Positions 1-7,018 of a stretch of DNA of 64,000 nt are shown piece by piece. The DNA comes from CAYMAI01 sp964388445 (GTDB lineage Bacteria > 4484-113 > JAGGVC01): the NCBI GenBank assembly GCA_964388445.1, contig CAYMAI010000005.1, forward strand, positions 62,001 through 126,000, written 5' to 3'. Under the pieces are notes generated by a model that worked only from the letters and a program-made list of their open reading frames with translations, was not told the DNA's origin and did no database searches. Every line of letters begins with the position of its first letter. Within the stretch, counting starts at the first letter, position 1. Made by a program: the position numbers and the translations under genes.

Positions 1-450
1 GCCGGACGGCGGCTCGATTGTGCCGACCGAGAATTTGGCGTTTTTGCCCGCGTAGCTTTGCTTGCCGAGCTTGTTGACGGTCATAAGACCGGTAACCGCG
101 TCGTCGGGAATCTTCACGGTTATTTTCGTGTCGCTCCAAAGCGTCTTTCCGGCGGTATCGGTTTGGACGGTCAGCTTGACGCCGTTATAGGTGACGTTGC
201 TCGTGCCCATATCCTTGCCGAAGTTGATGCCTTCGATGACGACGATGGTTCCGGGCGCGCCGAAATTGGGCACCAGACGGAATATCGTCGGCCGCGTCGG
301 ATCGGAGCCGGGATCGGGCTTGGGGATCACTCCGCCGCCGCCGCCGCCGTCTCCGCCGCCGCCACAGGCTACGACTAGAACCAATAACGCTCCTAAAAGC
401 GCCGTCAACAAAGTCTTGCGGGTTAATTCTATACGCGCGTTCACAGGCAT
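1..450 (-). CDS. IPT/TIG-domain lipoprotein, C-terminus beyond window
   Basis: Translated from the ATG at 450, the frame is open to the left edge (150 codons seen). A GGGAGG Shine-Dalgarno lies five bases upstream of the ATG. The N-terminus is a lipoprotein signal: a basic start, a leucine/valine-rich core, then V-A-C-G at about residues 30-33. A glycine-rich linker follows, then a beta-rich segment containing F-G-A-P-G-T-I-V-V-I-E-G, typical of IPT/TIG immunoglobulin-like folds. Probably outer-membrane or surface anchored. Function unknown; later domains are cut off by the window edge. Confidence 0.75.
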   Translation of the reverse strand, partial: MPVNARIELTRKTLLTALLGALLVLVVACGGGGDGGGGGGVIPKPDPGSDPTRPTIFRLVPNFGAPGTIVVIEGINFGKDMGTSNVTYNGVKLTVQTDTAGKTLWSDTKITVKIPDDAVTGLMTVNKLGKQSYAGKNAKFSVGTIEPPSG

Positions 451-651
451 TCGCCTCCCACAAAGTTTCCCTAAGACAAGGGAAATATAGACAAAAAACA
501 TCAAAAAATCAAGCCCGCGGCATTTGGCGCGCCATTTGCCGCACGTTCATTATACCCCGAAACCGGCTTTTCAACATAGTTTCGACACCTTATTTACCGT
601 CCAAAACCGGATTTTCGAGCCAATTCAGGTTTGCCGCAACCGGTGCCGGCG

Positions 652-1617
652 TCAATCGTACAACGCGGCTTCGCCCGCCGGCCTTGTCTTGAAGCGCCGG
701 TGAATCCAAAGCCACTGTTCCGGATGCCGGCGAATCAGCTCTTCGTACGCTTTGTTCACCCTCGCGCATATTTCGCGCACGCGTTCTTCGCCGGTCATTT
801 CCGGGGTTTCGGCGTCCATATCAGCCAGAATGTCCGACGTGTCGATTTCGGGCAATACCTCGAACACCAATTTTCCGGGCAAAACCCGCCACGCCACGAT
901 GGGAACGAGCGGGCTTCGGAATTTCAAGTGCAGCGCGGCCGGCCCGGCGACGTTGCTGGATTCGACGCCGAAAAACGGCGCGAAAACGCCGTCCTTTCCG
1001 CCGTTCTGGTCGCTGATGAGTCCGAGCACGCCGTTTTTTCTGAGGGCGCGCACGATGCCCATATCGAGTTTGCCGCCTTTCGAAATGTTGATTATTCCGT
1101 GCCGCTCGCGCCAGGGAAAAGCGAGATTCGTGAAAAAATCGTCCCGCTGCGGTTTTCCGACGGCATACATCGCAAGACCTTTTAGCGAAATGTACGCGCC
1201 GCTGAATTCCCAGTTACCGAGGTGCATTCCGAGGCCGATTACGCCTTTGCCTTTTTCGAGATGTTTTTCCAGCCGGGCGATTCCGCCGCCGCGTTCTTCG
1301 GCGCACATGTCGAGAACCTGCTTATTATTGCGCTTGCCCATAAGCATGAATTCGACCGTCGTGTACGCGAGATTGACCAGCGATTTTTTCGATAGCGCCT
1401 TTCTCTCCGATACGTTCAGCTTTTCGCCGAAGGCGATTTCGAGGTTTTTTTCCGCGTCCTTGAGCAAATGCGGCTGGACGGCGGCGGCGAGATTCGCCAT
1501 CCCGCGCGCGAAACCGAAGGCCCAAGAGGGCGGGAAAATCCTGACCAGAAAAATCGAGAAAACCGCAAGTCCGCGCAGGAACGCGTTTCTGATTGCGTAT
1601 TTAAGCGGCACCGCCAC
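652..1617 (-). CDS. LpxL/HtrB-family lipid A biosynthesis acyltransferase
   Basis: A 321-residue protein of the lysophospholipid/lipid A acyltransferase family. It carries the family HX4E catalytic motif (H-L-G-N-W-E, about residue 132) and a conserved S-D-Q-N-G-G segment further on. A hydrophobic N-terminal segment should anchor it at the cytoplasmic face of the inner membrane, where the family adds secondary acyl chains to lipid A or related acceptors. Start chosen as GTG at 1617 because a TAGAAT hexamer sits exactly six bases upstream, so the message is probably leaderless. The exact acceptor and acyl donor cannot be read from sequence. It supports a diderm, LPS-type envelope. Confidence 0.88.
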   Translation of the reverse strand: MAVPLKYAIRNAFLRGLAVFSIFLVRIFPPSWAFGFARGMANLAAAVQPHLLKDAEKNLEIAFGEKLNVSERKALSKKSLVNLAYTTVEFMLMGKRNNKQVLDMCAEERGGGIARLEKHLEKGKGVIGLGMHLGNWEFSGAYISLKGLAMYAVGKPQRDDFFTNLAFPWRERHGIINISKGGKLDMGIVRALRKNGVLGLISDQNGGKDGVFAPFFGVESSNVAGPAALHLKFRSPLVPIVAWRVLPGKLVFEVLPEIDTSDILADMDAETPEMTGEERVREICARVNKAYEELIRRHPEQWLWIHRRFKTRPAGEAALYD

Positions 1618-1623
1618 GGCGGA

Positions 1624-1629
1624 ATTCTA
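1624..1629 (-). promoter_or_regulatory. -10 box TAGAAT of the acyltransferase gene
   Basis: TAGAAT read on the minus strand, followed by six bases and then the GTG start at 1617. Predicts a leaderless transcript. Confidence 0.6.
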
Positions 1630-1644
1630 TCACCGCACGCGCGT

Positions 1645-1890
1645 CTATTCGATAGATTCGGTTTCGAGCTTGACCTGAAGATTGGGGACGAAGCTGAACT
1701 GGCCGTGATGTTCGATGACCATGCCGTCCGCGTCCCTTATCTCGGTGTTCTCCATAACCGCGACAAGCACTTCGCCTTCCGCGGGTTTGCATTCGACGAG
1801 CGTGCCTTCGACGACCGCTCCGGTATCGTATGTACACGTCAGCTTTTCGCCGGCGTGATGCCTTAGTTCGCGATAGTTGAATACGAGCAT
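1645..1890 (-). CDS. small conserved-looking protein of unknown function
   Basis: An 81-residue protein with a good AGGAGA Shine-Dalgarno seven bases before the ATG at 1890. The sequence alternates short hydrophobic and charged stretches (V-V-E-G-T-L-V-E-C, then V-L-V-A-V-M-E-N), which suggests a small five-strand beta barrel. The pattern recalls Sm-like or SH3-like folds, but I see no diagnostic residues, so this is only a guess. It lies just upstream of the acyltransferase, which has its own promoter in the 27-base gap. Confidence 0.6.
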   Translation of the reverse strand: MLVFNYRELRHHAGEKLTCTYDTGAVVEGTLVECKPAEGEVLVAVMENTEIRDADGMVIEHHGQFSFVPNLQVKLETESIE

Positions 1891-1972
1891 TAAAGTCTCC
1901 TTTCGTAACTCCGTTTAATACCCGCCGTGCGCCCGCCATGTTTACCGGCGTGACCGCAAAGTCCGCAAGATG

Positions 1973-1978
1973 TAAAAT
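1973..1978 (+). promoter_or_regulatory. -10 box TAAAAT of the CDP-alcohol phosphatidyltransferase gene
   Basis: TAAAAT followed by seven bases and the ATG at 1986. There is no Shine-Dalgarno, so the message is probably leaderless. Confidence 0.5.
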
Positions 1979-1985
1979 CGGCTCG

Positions 1986-2918
1986 ATGAAATCCTCTATT
2001 AAGCCGAAATTCGGAGAGGACGCTTTCTTCGACGTGAGCGCGATTTTCGGCGCGCCGTTCGCGCGGCCCATCGTCGCGGCGATTGTAAACACCAAAATCA
2101 CGCCGATTCAGCTGACGCTCGCGTCGCTGTTTTTCGGCGTCTTGGCGGCGGCGCTCGTCGCGGCTGACAACGGCGGATGGTGGCAAGTCTTTCCCTTTGC
2201 CGCTTACCACCTTAAGAACATATTCGACACTTGCGACGGCACGCTCGCCCGCGCCCGAAACGCGCCCGACAGGCTGGGCAGATTTCTCGACAGCGTAGTG
2301 GATTTCGCCGTCGCGATTCTCGTATTCGCCGCGATGGCTTTTGTCGCGTACAAAAAATCCGGCAGTCTTTACGTTTTCCCGCTTGGAGCGGCGGCGTTTC
2401 TCGCGTCGGTTATGTCGACGAGCTATTACGTTTTTTACACGATAAAATTCGCCGAATATAGGCGTGTTACGACGGCGAGCCGCCCCGACGAAACGCCATC
2501 TCCGGACGACGCCCGGTTGTACGCAGACCCCCGGCGGCAAAAAATGTACGAAATCGTGTACGCGCTTTTCCTGTTATTCTACGGCTGGCAGGACAGGGCG
2601 GTAATCGCGCTCGACGCCGCGATTCGCGCGAAGGCGATGCGAAGCGCCGGCTCGAAAATCACCTCATCACCGATTAATGCGACGCAAACCGAAAAGGCGC
2701 TTGAGCGTTATTACACGAACAAGCGGCTTCTGTTTTGGACAAGTTTTCTAGGGCTCGGCTGCCACATAATGCTCGGCTCAGCCGCGATGATGTTTTCGGC
2801 ATACGCCGCGTATTTTGTAGTTACGATTGTGTATTCGGCGGTGTTCGTTTTCGTACTATCTTTGGAGCGCATCAAATCGCTGCAAAGCGAGAATTGGAAT
2901 GATACGCCGCGTCCCTGA
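1986..2918 (+). CDS. CDP-alcohol phosphatidyltransferase family protein
   Basis: A 310-residue integral membrane enzyme. It has a complete CDP-alcohol phosphotransferase signature, D-x2-D-G-x2-A-R-x8-G-x3-D-x3-D (D-T-C-D-G-T-L-A-R then G-R-F-L-D-S-V-V-D), which binds metal and the CDP moiety. Several hydrophobic helices surround it, with two long ones at the C-terminus. The family makes phospholipids such as phosphatidylglycerol phosphate, phosphatidylserine or phosphatidylinositol phosphate. The alcohol cannot be assigned, and the protein is longer than PgsA. The ATG at 1986 is preferred over the one at 1938 because a -10-like TAAAAT lies seven bases upstream. Its last 47 bases overlap the convergent gene on the other strand. 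Confidence 0.85.
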   Translation: MKSSIKPKFGEDAFFDVSAIFGAPFARPIVAAIVNTKITPIQLTLASLFFGVLAAALVAADNGGWWQVFPFAAYHLKNIFDTCDGTLARARNAPDRLGRFLDSVVDFAVAILVFAAMAFVAYKKSGSLYVFPLGAAAFLASVMSTSYYVFYTIKFAEYRRVTTASRPDETPSPDDARLYADPRRQKMYEIVYALFLLFYGWQDRAVIALDAAIRAKAMRSAGSKITSSPINATQTEKALERYYTNKRLLFWTSFLGLGCHIMLGSAAMMFSAYAAYFVVTIVYSAVFVFVLSLERIKSLQSENWNDTPRP

Positions 2919-3252
2919 ATGGCTTGCATTTCGGCAGAAGCCGGGCGGCGGCGGCCATCTCGCTTGCGGCCTCGTCGGCGAATCCGAGTTTTTCGAGAGC
3001 CATCGCGATTCGAAAATGCGCACAAGCCATAACTCCGCGCCGCTTCGCCACTTTCAGCAATTGCCGGCATTCGGCAACCACGCCCTGCCAGTCTTTCGAC
3101 TTCGTCAGCGCGTATATCAAAAACCCGCGATAAAACAGGTTTTGCGGCTCTGCTTCCACAAGTTCGCGATACTTTTTTACAGCGGCGGGCAAAAGGAGAG
3201 GATGCGTGCAAGCGATACATGCTTCGATGTGACCTGCCTGCTCGAAATTCAT
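2872..3252 (-). CDS. small TPR-like protein
   Basis: A 126-residue, helix-rich protein. Two helix-turn-helix units look like degenerate tetratricopeptide repeats: the Y-R-E-L-V-E-A-E-P segment near residue 30 and the A-H-F-R-I-A-M-A-L-E-K-L-G segment near residue 80. No signal peptide, so probably cytoplasmic. The ATG at 3252 is chosen over an upstream TTG because AAGGAGG lies eight bases before it, downstream of a TATAAT promoter. The 3' end overlaps the convergent phosphatidyltransferase gene by 47 bases. Partner unknown. Confidence 0.65.
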   Translation of the reverse strand: MNFEQAGHIEACIACTHPLLLPAAVKKYRELVEAEPQNLFYRGFLIYALTKSKDWQGVVAECRQLLKVAKRRGVMACAHFRIAMALEKLGFADEAASEMAAAARLLPKCKPFRDAAYHSNSRFAAI

Positions 3253-3286
3253 CCGATTCGCCTCCTTATATACTCGCCCCAAAAAG

Positions 3287-3292
3287 ATTATA
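3287..3292 (-). promoter_or_regulatory. consensus -10 TATAAT
   Basis: TATAAT on the minus strand, about 35 bases upstream of the ATG at 3252, with a Shine-Dalgarno in the leader. This is a conventional leadered promoter for the TPR-like gene. Confidence 0.6.
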
Positions 3293-3371
3293 CCGCCCGA
3301 AGCCGCCGTTTGCCACGACTGTAACTTGCCTCAGCGGGTGAATGCCTTCGCCATTTGCCGCCCGCGCTTGG

Positions 3372-3377
3372 TATCAT
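3372..3377 (+). promoter_or_regulatory. -10 box TATCAT of the pterin operon
   Basis: TATCAT, nine bases upstream of the ATG at 3387, with no recognisable Shine-Dalgarno between them. Likely promoter of the PTPS-folE-SDR operon. Confidence 0.45.
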
Positions 3378-3386
3378 GCGGCGATT

Positions 3387-3806
3387 ATGGCAGAGGTAAT
3401 CATCACTCGCGTCGAAGAATTTTCCGCGTCCCACCGGCTTCACAACCCGGCGCTGTCGGACGAGGAGAACGCGCGCATCTACGGCTATTGCAACAATCCC
3501 GCCGGTCACGGCCACAATTACAAGCTGGAAATCAGCGTCGCGGGCGAGCCCGACCCCTCAACCGGCTATCTAATCGACCTCAAGATTCTGCGCGACATAA
3601 TTCGCCAGCGGATAACCGGCGACGTCGACCACCGGCATTTGAACAGCGACGTAAAATGGCTCGATGGCGTGATTCCGAGCGTCGAAAATCTCGCGGTCGA
3701 ATTCTGGAAGCGGCTCGACGGCAATCTGCCCGCCGGACGGCTATATCGAATCCGGCTGTTCGAGACCGATAGAAATTTCGTCGAGTATTTCGGAGGCGGC
3801 GGTTAA
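3387..3806 (+). CDS. 6-pyruvoyl-tetrahydropterin synthase family protein
   Basis: A 139-residue T-fold enzyme. Zinc ligands are H16, H41 and H43. The catalytic cysteine is C35, within C-N-N-P-A-G-H-G-H-N-Y. D81-H82 and E126 match the family proton relay and pterin-binding glutamate. The C-N-N-P-x-G-H-G-H-N-Y block and the F-E-T-D-x-N ending look more like animal-type PTPS than E. coli QueD, so conversion of dihydroneopterin triphosphate to 6-pyruvoyltetrahydropterin is likely. QueD (queuosine) activity remains possible. The ATG at 3387 is preferred to 3342 because conservation begins there and a -10 box precedes it. It lies 29 bases before folE. Confidence 0.88.
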   Translation: MAEVIITRVEEFSASHRLHNPALSDEENARIYGYCNNPAGHGHNYKLEISVAGEPDPSTGYLIDLKILRDIIRQRITGDVDHRHLNSDVKWLDGVIPSVENLAVEFWKRLDGNLPAGRLYRIRLFETDRNFVEYFGGGG

Positions 3807-3835
3807 ACCCTGCCGTCAGTTTGATTGGAGAAACT

Positions 3836-4462
3836 ATGACAAGACTATCCGAAGACCGTTACGGCCCCGCCGAACTTAACGGAAAACATGTAACGAACGA
3901 GCGGCTCGCCTCGCTATATCGCGATATCATCGTCGAAATCGGCGAAGACCCGGAGCGCGAAGGCCTGGTCGAAACGCCGCGGCGAATGGCGGAGTCGTTC
4001 GAATATCTGACGCAGGGCTATCGCCAGACAGTCGAGGAAGTCGTCGGGGATGCGGTGTTCGATGAGAGCATAGACGAAATGATAATCGTCAAAGACATCG
4101 AAGTTTACAGCCTCTGCGAGCATCACATGCTGCCGTTCCACGGCCACGCGCACATCGCGTACATCCCGAACGGCCGCGTTATCGGGCTCTCGAAGCTGGG
4201 GCGCATCGTGGACGTTTTCGCCCGGCGGCTGCAGGTGCAAGAGCGGATGACCAATCAAATCGCGCACTCCATCGAGCGGATTTTGAAACCCAAGGGCGTG
4301 GGCGTGATTATCGAGGCGCAGCACTTTTGCATGATGATGCGCGGCGTCCAAAAGCAGAATAGCAGCACGGTTACGAGCTGCATGCTGGGCGGTTTCAAAA
4401 CGCGCAGCAAAACCCGCTCGGAGTTCCTCCAACTTGTGTACGGCAGCAACGGGCGGAGGTAA
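3836..4462 (+). CDS. folE: GTP cyclohydrolase I
   Basis: A 208-residue enzyme that converts GTP to 7,8-dihydroneopterin triphosphate, the first step of folate, queuosine and biopterin synthesis. Zinc ligands are visible as S-L-C-E-H-H-M-L-P-F and A-Q-H-F-C-M-M-M-R-G-V, which also carry the active-site histidines. The length is normal for type IA enzymes. Start set at the ATG at 3836, with GGAG six bases upstream. The upstream TTG at 3821 would lack a ribosome site. It sits between a PTPS and a short-chain dehydrogenase, whose Shine-Dalgarno overlaps the folE stop codon, so the three are probably co-translated. Confidence 0.95.
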   Translation: MTRLSEDRYGPAELNGKHVTNERLASLYRDIIVEIGEDPEREGLVETPRRMAESFEYLTQGYRQTVEEVVGDAVFDESIDEMIIVKDIEVYSLCEHHMLPFHGHAHIAYIPNGRVIGLSKLGRIVDVFARRLQVQERMTNQIAHSIERILKPKGVGVIIEAQHFCMMMRGVQKQNSSTVTSCMLGGFKTRSKTRSEFLQLVYGSNGRR

Positions 4463-4467
4463 GGGAA

Positions 4468-5169
4468 GTGTCGGAATCCAAAGTTATTTTAATCAGCGGG
4501 GCGGGGACGGGCATCGGCGCAGCGTGCGCGCTGGAGTTTGCGCGAGCCGGTTATGCGGTTGCAGGCTTCGGCAGGCGGGCGGCGCCGCTTTACACGATTC
4601 AGGAAAAGGTCGAGCGCGCGGGTGCGGCGTCATTTTTCGCCGAAGCGGATACGACGGACGAAGCGGCGGTCGGTGCATTCGTCGAACGGGCGTCCGAAAC
4701 TTTGGGCGGAATCGACGTTGCCTTCGCCAACGCGGGAATCGCGAAAACCGGACATCTTGCCGGCGCCTCGCTTGCGGACTTGAGAGAGCAAATCGATATT
4801 AATCTCGCCGGCGCATTCGTTTTCATTAAGGCCGCGCTGCCTTATTTGGCCGATAAGCGCGGCAGAATTTTCGTCAACACCAGTATGGCGGCGAGCAGAG
4901 TTTACAAAGACTGGGGTTTCTATTCCGCGACGAAAGCCGGACTGTCTCAAATGATCCGGATATGGCGGGAAGAGATTAAGGACTCCGGCGTGCGGTTCAC
5001 CGAAATCGCGGTCGGCGCGACGGATACGCCGATTTGGGACGAAATTAGGCCCGGAAAGGACAGAAGCTATATGATCGACGCGGAATCCGTCGCGCGATTG
5101 ATGCTCGAAGTGGCGATGCAGCCCGAACAAGTTTCAACCGAGGAAATCAAAATCCTGCCATCGTCTTGA
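4468..5169 (+). CDS. short-chain dehydrogenase/reductase, possibly sepiapterin-reductase-like
   Basis: A 233-residue classical SDR. It has the NAD(P)-binding glycine motif S-G-A-G-T-G-I-G (10-17), N-A-G (88-90), and a catalytic triad S139, Y152, K156 in F-Y-S-A-T-K. Start is GTG at 4468, with GGAGGT spanning the folE stop codon seven bases upstream. Two basic residues after the glycine motif (G-R-R, 35-37) favour NADPH. Because it directly follows PTPS and GTP cyclohydrolase I, reduction of 6-pyruvoyltetrahydropterin is a reasonable inference. SDR sequences alone do not define substrate, so another pterin or an unrelated carbonyl remains possible. Confidence 0.8.
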   Translation: MSESKVILISGAGTGIGAACALEFARAGYAVAGFGRRAAPLYTIQEKVERAGAASFFAEADTTDEAAVGAFVERASETLGGIDVAFANAGIAKTGHLAGASLADLREQIDINLAGAFVFIKAALPYLADKRGRIFVNTSMAASRVYKDWGFYSATKAGLSQMIRIWREEIKDSGVRFTEIAVGATDTPIWDEIRPGKDRSYMIDAESVARLMLEVAMQPEQVSTEEIKILPSS

Positions 5170-5412
5170 TATAAAGGCAGTTGCCGCGCGACGCCGTGCT
5201 TATCGATGTGTAGCCGGGAAAGTGTAGCCGGAAAATTTAGACATTCCGGAATTGCAGAAATTCCGGGCGCAAGAATGAGCATGCCTTCGGCGATGCAAGC
5301 ATGCCAAATAAGCCTGAAAAGTCGCTGCGAGCTTCGCGCCGGGAACCGATTATTACTGGCTGCCAATGCAATTTCCGCGATTTCATGTTAATATCTCCCC
5401 GGCGGAGAAAAC

Positions 5413-6651
5413 ATGCCGAACCGGTTTTCTAAATCTGCGGCTGAATTTGGCGCAGCACACGGCGCAACTACAATTACGCCGGCAAGCGTAGCGCAGGCTT
5501 CCAGCCTGCATCATCTCATTCCAAAAATATCTATTTCAAAAAGGACTGGCGGCGTCTCGCCGCCAAAGTTAAACCGGCGTCTATGCCCGCCGAAGTCAGA
5601 GCGGCGTCTATTGCCGCCGCACTCCATGCGCGGCACGCTTGAGGTAAGCGGAGCGAACCTGATGTACGAAGGCTCGCGCGTCAAAAGCTGGATGCTCGGC
5701 AGAGACGTGAACCCCGCGGGCCGCGGCGACGGCAGTTACTACGCTCAAGGTGGTTTTTCAATCGGCTCCATTTTCTTACGGAGCGCAGTTTATGGAATTG
5801 CAAAGTATTTAATCTTGTTTACTTACGCGTTTATATTCGCGATGTCAGCGGGTTTTTGTGAAGAAAAGGAATTGGAACCAGGTTCTTTCAAGCACATGAC
5901 AGTAAAAGAAAGATATGAGCAAATCAGATGGCCTTATGAAACCGGTTGGTATATTATCAAGGGGGCAATTAACACAAGGGCACAAATCGGAGGGCCAATA
6001 TTATTAACTGGCAGTTGGCCCGACCAAGGTGGAGGATATTCTATCGCATACTTCGTTCCTTTTGATGAATATAATAAACGAATCGAATTAGGCTATTCAG
6101 ACGAAAAACTTGTTGATGGATGCACTAGCACCTATACATTTAGGCTGTTCAGGTATATAGATTTTTTTAAAAGCCCTCAAGGAAGCAATTTCTCAGTAGA
6201 TTACTTGGAGTATCTAAGGGATGCCGGAATCGTAGAGTTATTATTTGTTCCCGACATCAAACCCGGAATGTACTGCCTAGTGTTTAAAATGATTCTTCAA
6301 GACCCCTATTATACGCTTGAAAATGAACCGTTTTATGAATATTTGAACTTGCATTATATCCTTTCAGATGAGAGAATGGAAAAAATTGACTATGTTTCGC
6401 GCTTTACTGTTCAGATCGATGGCTCGATAACTAATGACATACAGAAAATGTATTCAGAAGGTTCCGTTTCAGACGGAGAGGAGCTACTTAAGGTCGATGT
6501 CAATAATGGCATAGAAAGTGTTGATACTCGTTTTACAGATGGTGGCTGTATTCAGAAGTATTTGTATGTCTTCGCTCTTGCATTTATTGTTGCTTTTCTT
6601 TGCGGTTATTATTGCAGAAATATTCGAATAAGGGTAGCCAAGAGAAGATGA
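5413..6651 (+). CDS. membrane protein of unknown function; true start uncertain
   Basis: The open frame is 412 codons, but the first 115-130 residues are translated from repeat-like, G+C-rich DNA (hairpins at 5548-5620) and look non-coding. From about 5770 the codon use becomes A+T-rich and a plausible protein begins: a hydrophobic signal-like segment ending near F-C-E-E (about 5865), an extracytoplasmic domain of some 230 residues rich in Y, D and F, then a transmembrane helix and a basic tail (about 6560-6651). This suggests a single-pass protein with its C-terminus in the cytoplasm. No ATG with a Shine-Dalgarno exists at the likely start; TTG at 5815 or a non-standard codon near 5769 are options. 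I recognise no domain. Confidence 0.55.
   Translation: MPNRFSKSAAEFGAAHGATTITPASVAQASSLHHLIPKISISKRTGGVSPPKLNRRLCPPKSERRLLPPHSMRGTLEVSGANLMYEGSRVKSWMLGRDVNPAGRGDGSYYAQGGFSIGSIFLRSAVYGIAKYLILFTYAFIFAMSAGFCEEKELEPGSFKHMTVKERYEQIRWPYETGWYIIKGAINTRAQIGGPILLTGSWPDQGGGYSIAYFVPFDEYNKRIELGYSDEKLVDGCTSTYTFRLFRYIDFFKSPQGSNFSVDYLEYLRDAGIVELLFVPDIKPGMYCLVFKMILQDPYYTLENEPFYEYLNLHYILSDERMEKIDYVSRFTVQIDGSITNDIQKMYSEGSVSDGEELLKVDVNNGIESVDTRFTDGGCIQKYLYVFALAFIVAFLCGYYCRNIRIRVAKRR
5548..5620. repeat. three tandem GGCGTCT hairpin units
   Basis: Three head-to-tail units start with GGCGTCT at 5551, 5576 and 5603. Each can fold on itself. The first is a perfect 7-bp stem (GGCGGCG/CGCCGCC, 5548-5564); the others have 4-5 bp G+C stems. 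They lie inside the open frame of the membrane protein and read poorly as protein. Confidence 0.5.
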
Positions 6652-6751
6652 CGGACAGCGGCTTGAATTGCAGGAATAAGTTCAAACGCTCGTGCGACAG
6701 CGCAGGTTATACTGGCTCGGTGTTGCCATCGCAGCAGCGGCCGCGGCCGCG

Positions 6752-6812
6752 CTTGGGAGTAATTTACGGAAGTAAATTCTTTATGCGCCGCACGGAAGTG
6801 CGGCGAATGCGC
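6752..6812 (+). repeat. double-hairpin repeat, copy A
   Basis: Begins CTTGGGAGTAA. It then has hairpin 1 (7-bp stem AATTTAC/GTAAATT, GGAA loop at 6768-6771), a TTCTTTAT-like spacer, and hairpin 2 (8-bp stem CGCCGCAC/GTGCGGCG, GGAA loop at 6794-6797). Same architecture as copies B and C, but with different, compensated stem bases. Confidence 0.7.
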
Positions 6813-6887
6813 GTCGGGCAAATGCGCCGGGAGGGACTTTGACGGAAGGTGGTTCTGGAAGGGAATATTCGATCGGTTGTTTTTAAG

Positions 6888-6941
6888 AAATGCACTTCCG
6901 TGCATTTAAAAAAGAAGCCACTTCCGTGGCTTACTCCCAAG
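6888..6941 (-). repeat. double-hairpin repeat, copy B (inverted)
   Basis: Read on the minus strand: CTTGGGAGT, then stem AAGCCAC/GTGGCTT (6915-6932) and stem AAATGCAC/GTGCATTT (6888-6907), each closed by a GGAA loop. About 75 bases from copy A and pointing toward it. Confidence 0.7.
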
Positions 6942-7018
6942 TAAATCGGGCGTTAAGAGGCAAGGTTTTGCGATGCGATTATGTTTTTTCGCCGTCAGTG
7001 GCGGCGTGATAGTTCGAA

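Larger units (their letters stand above)
6652..7018. other. intergenic region carrying an inverted pair of repeats
   Basis: A 367-base gap between the membrane protein and the convergent asparaginase gene. It holds two oppositely oriented copies of the double-hairpin repeat (6752-6812 and 6888-6941). Short open frames here are translations of the repeats and I do not support them as genes. Confidence 0.6.

Noticed and set aside
191..490. Plus-strand polyproline frame at the left edge
   Set aside because: The proline run is the complement of the glycine linker of the lipoprotein on the minus strand, which has a signal peptide and ribosome site.
5219..5300. Short direct repeat (GTGTAGCCGG twice) and an ATTCCGGAAT palindrome downstream of the SDR gene
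   Set aside because: Too short to distinguish from chance. Does not match the double-hairpin family.
5067..5366. Minus-strand frame of 99 codons downstream of the SDR gene
   Set aside because: Overlaps the end of the SDR gene on the other strand, has no ribosome site and reads as mixed low-quality protein.
6609..6905. Minus-strand frame of 98 codons across the repeat region
   Set aside because: Translation of the hairpin repeats; not supported as a gene.
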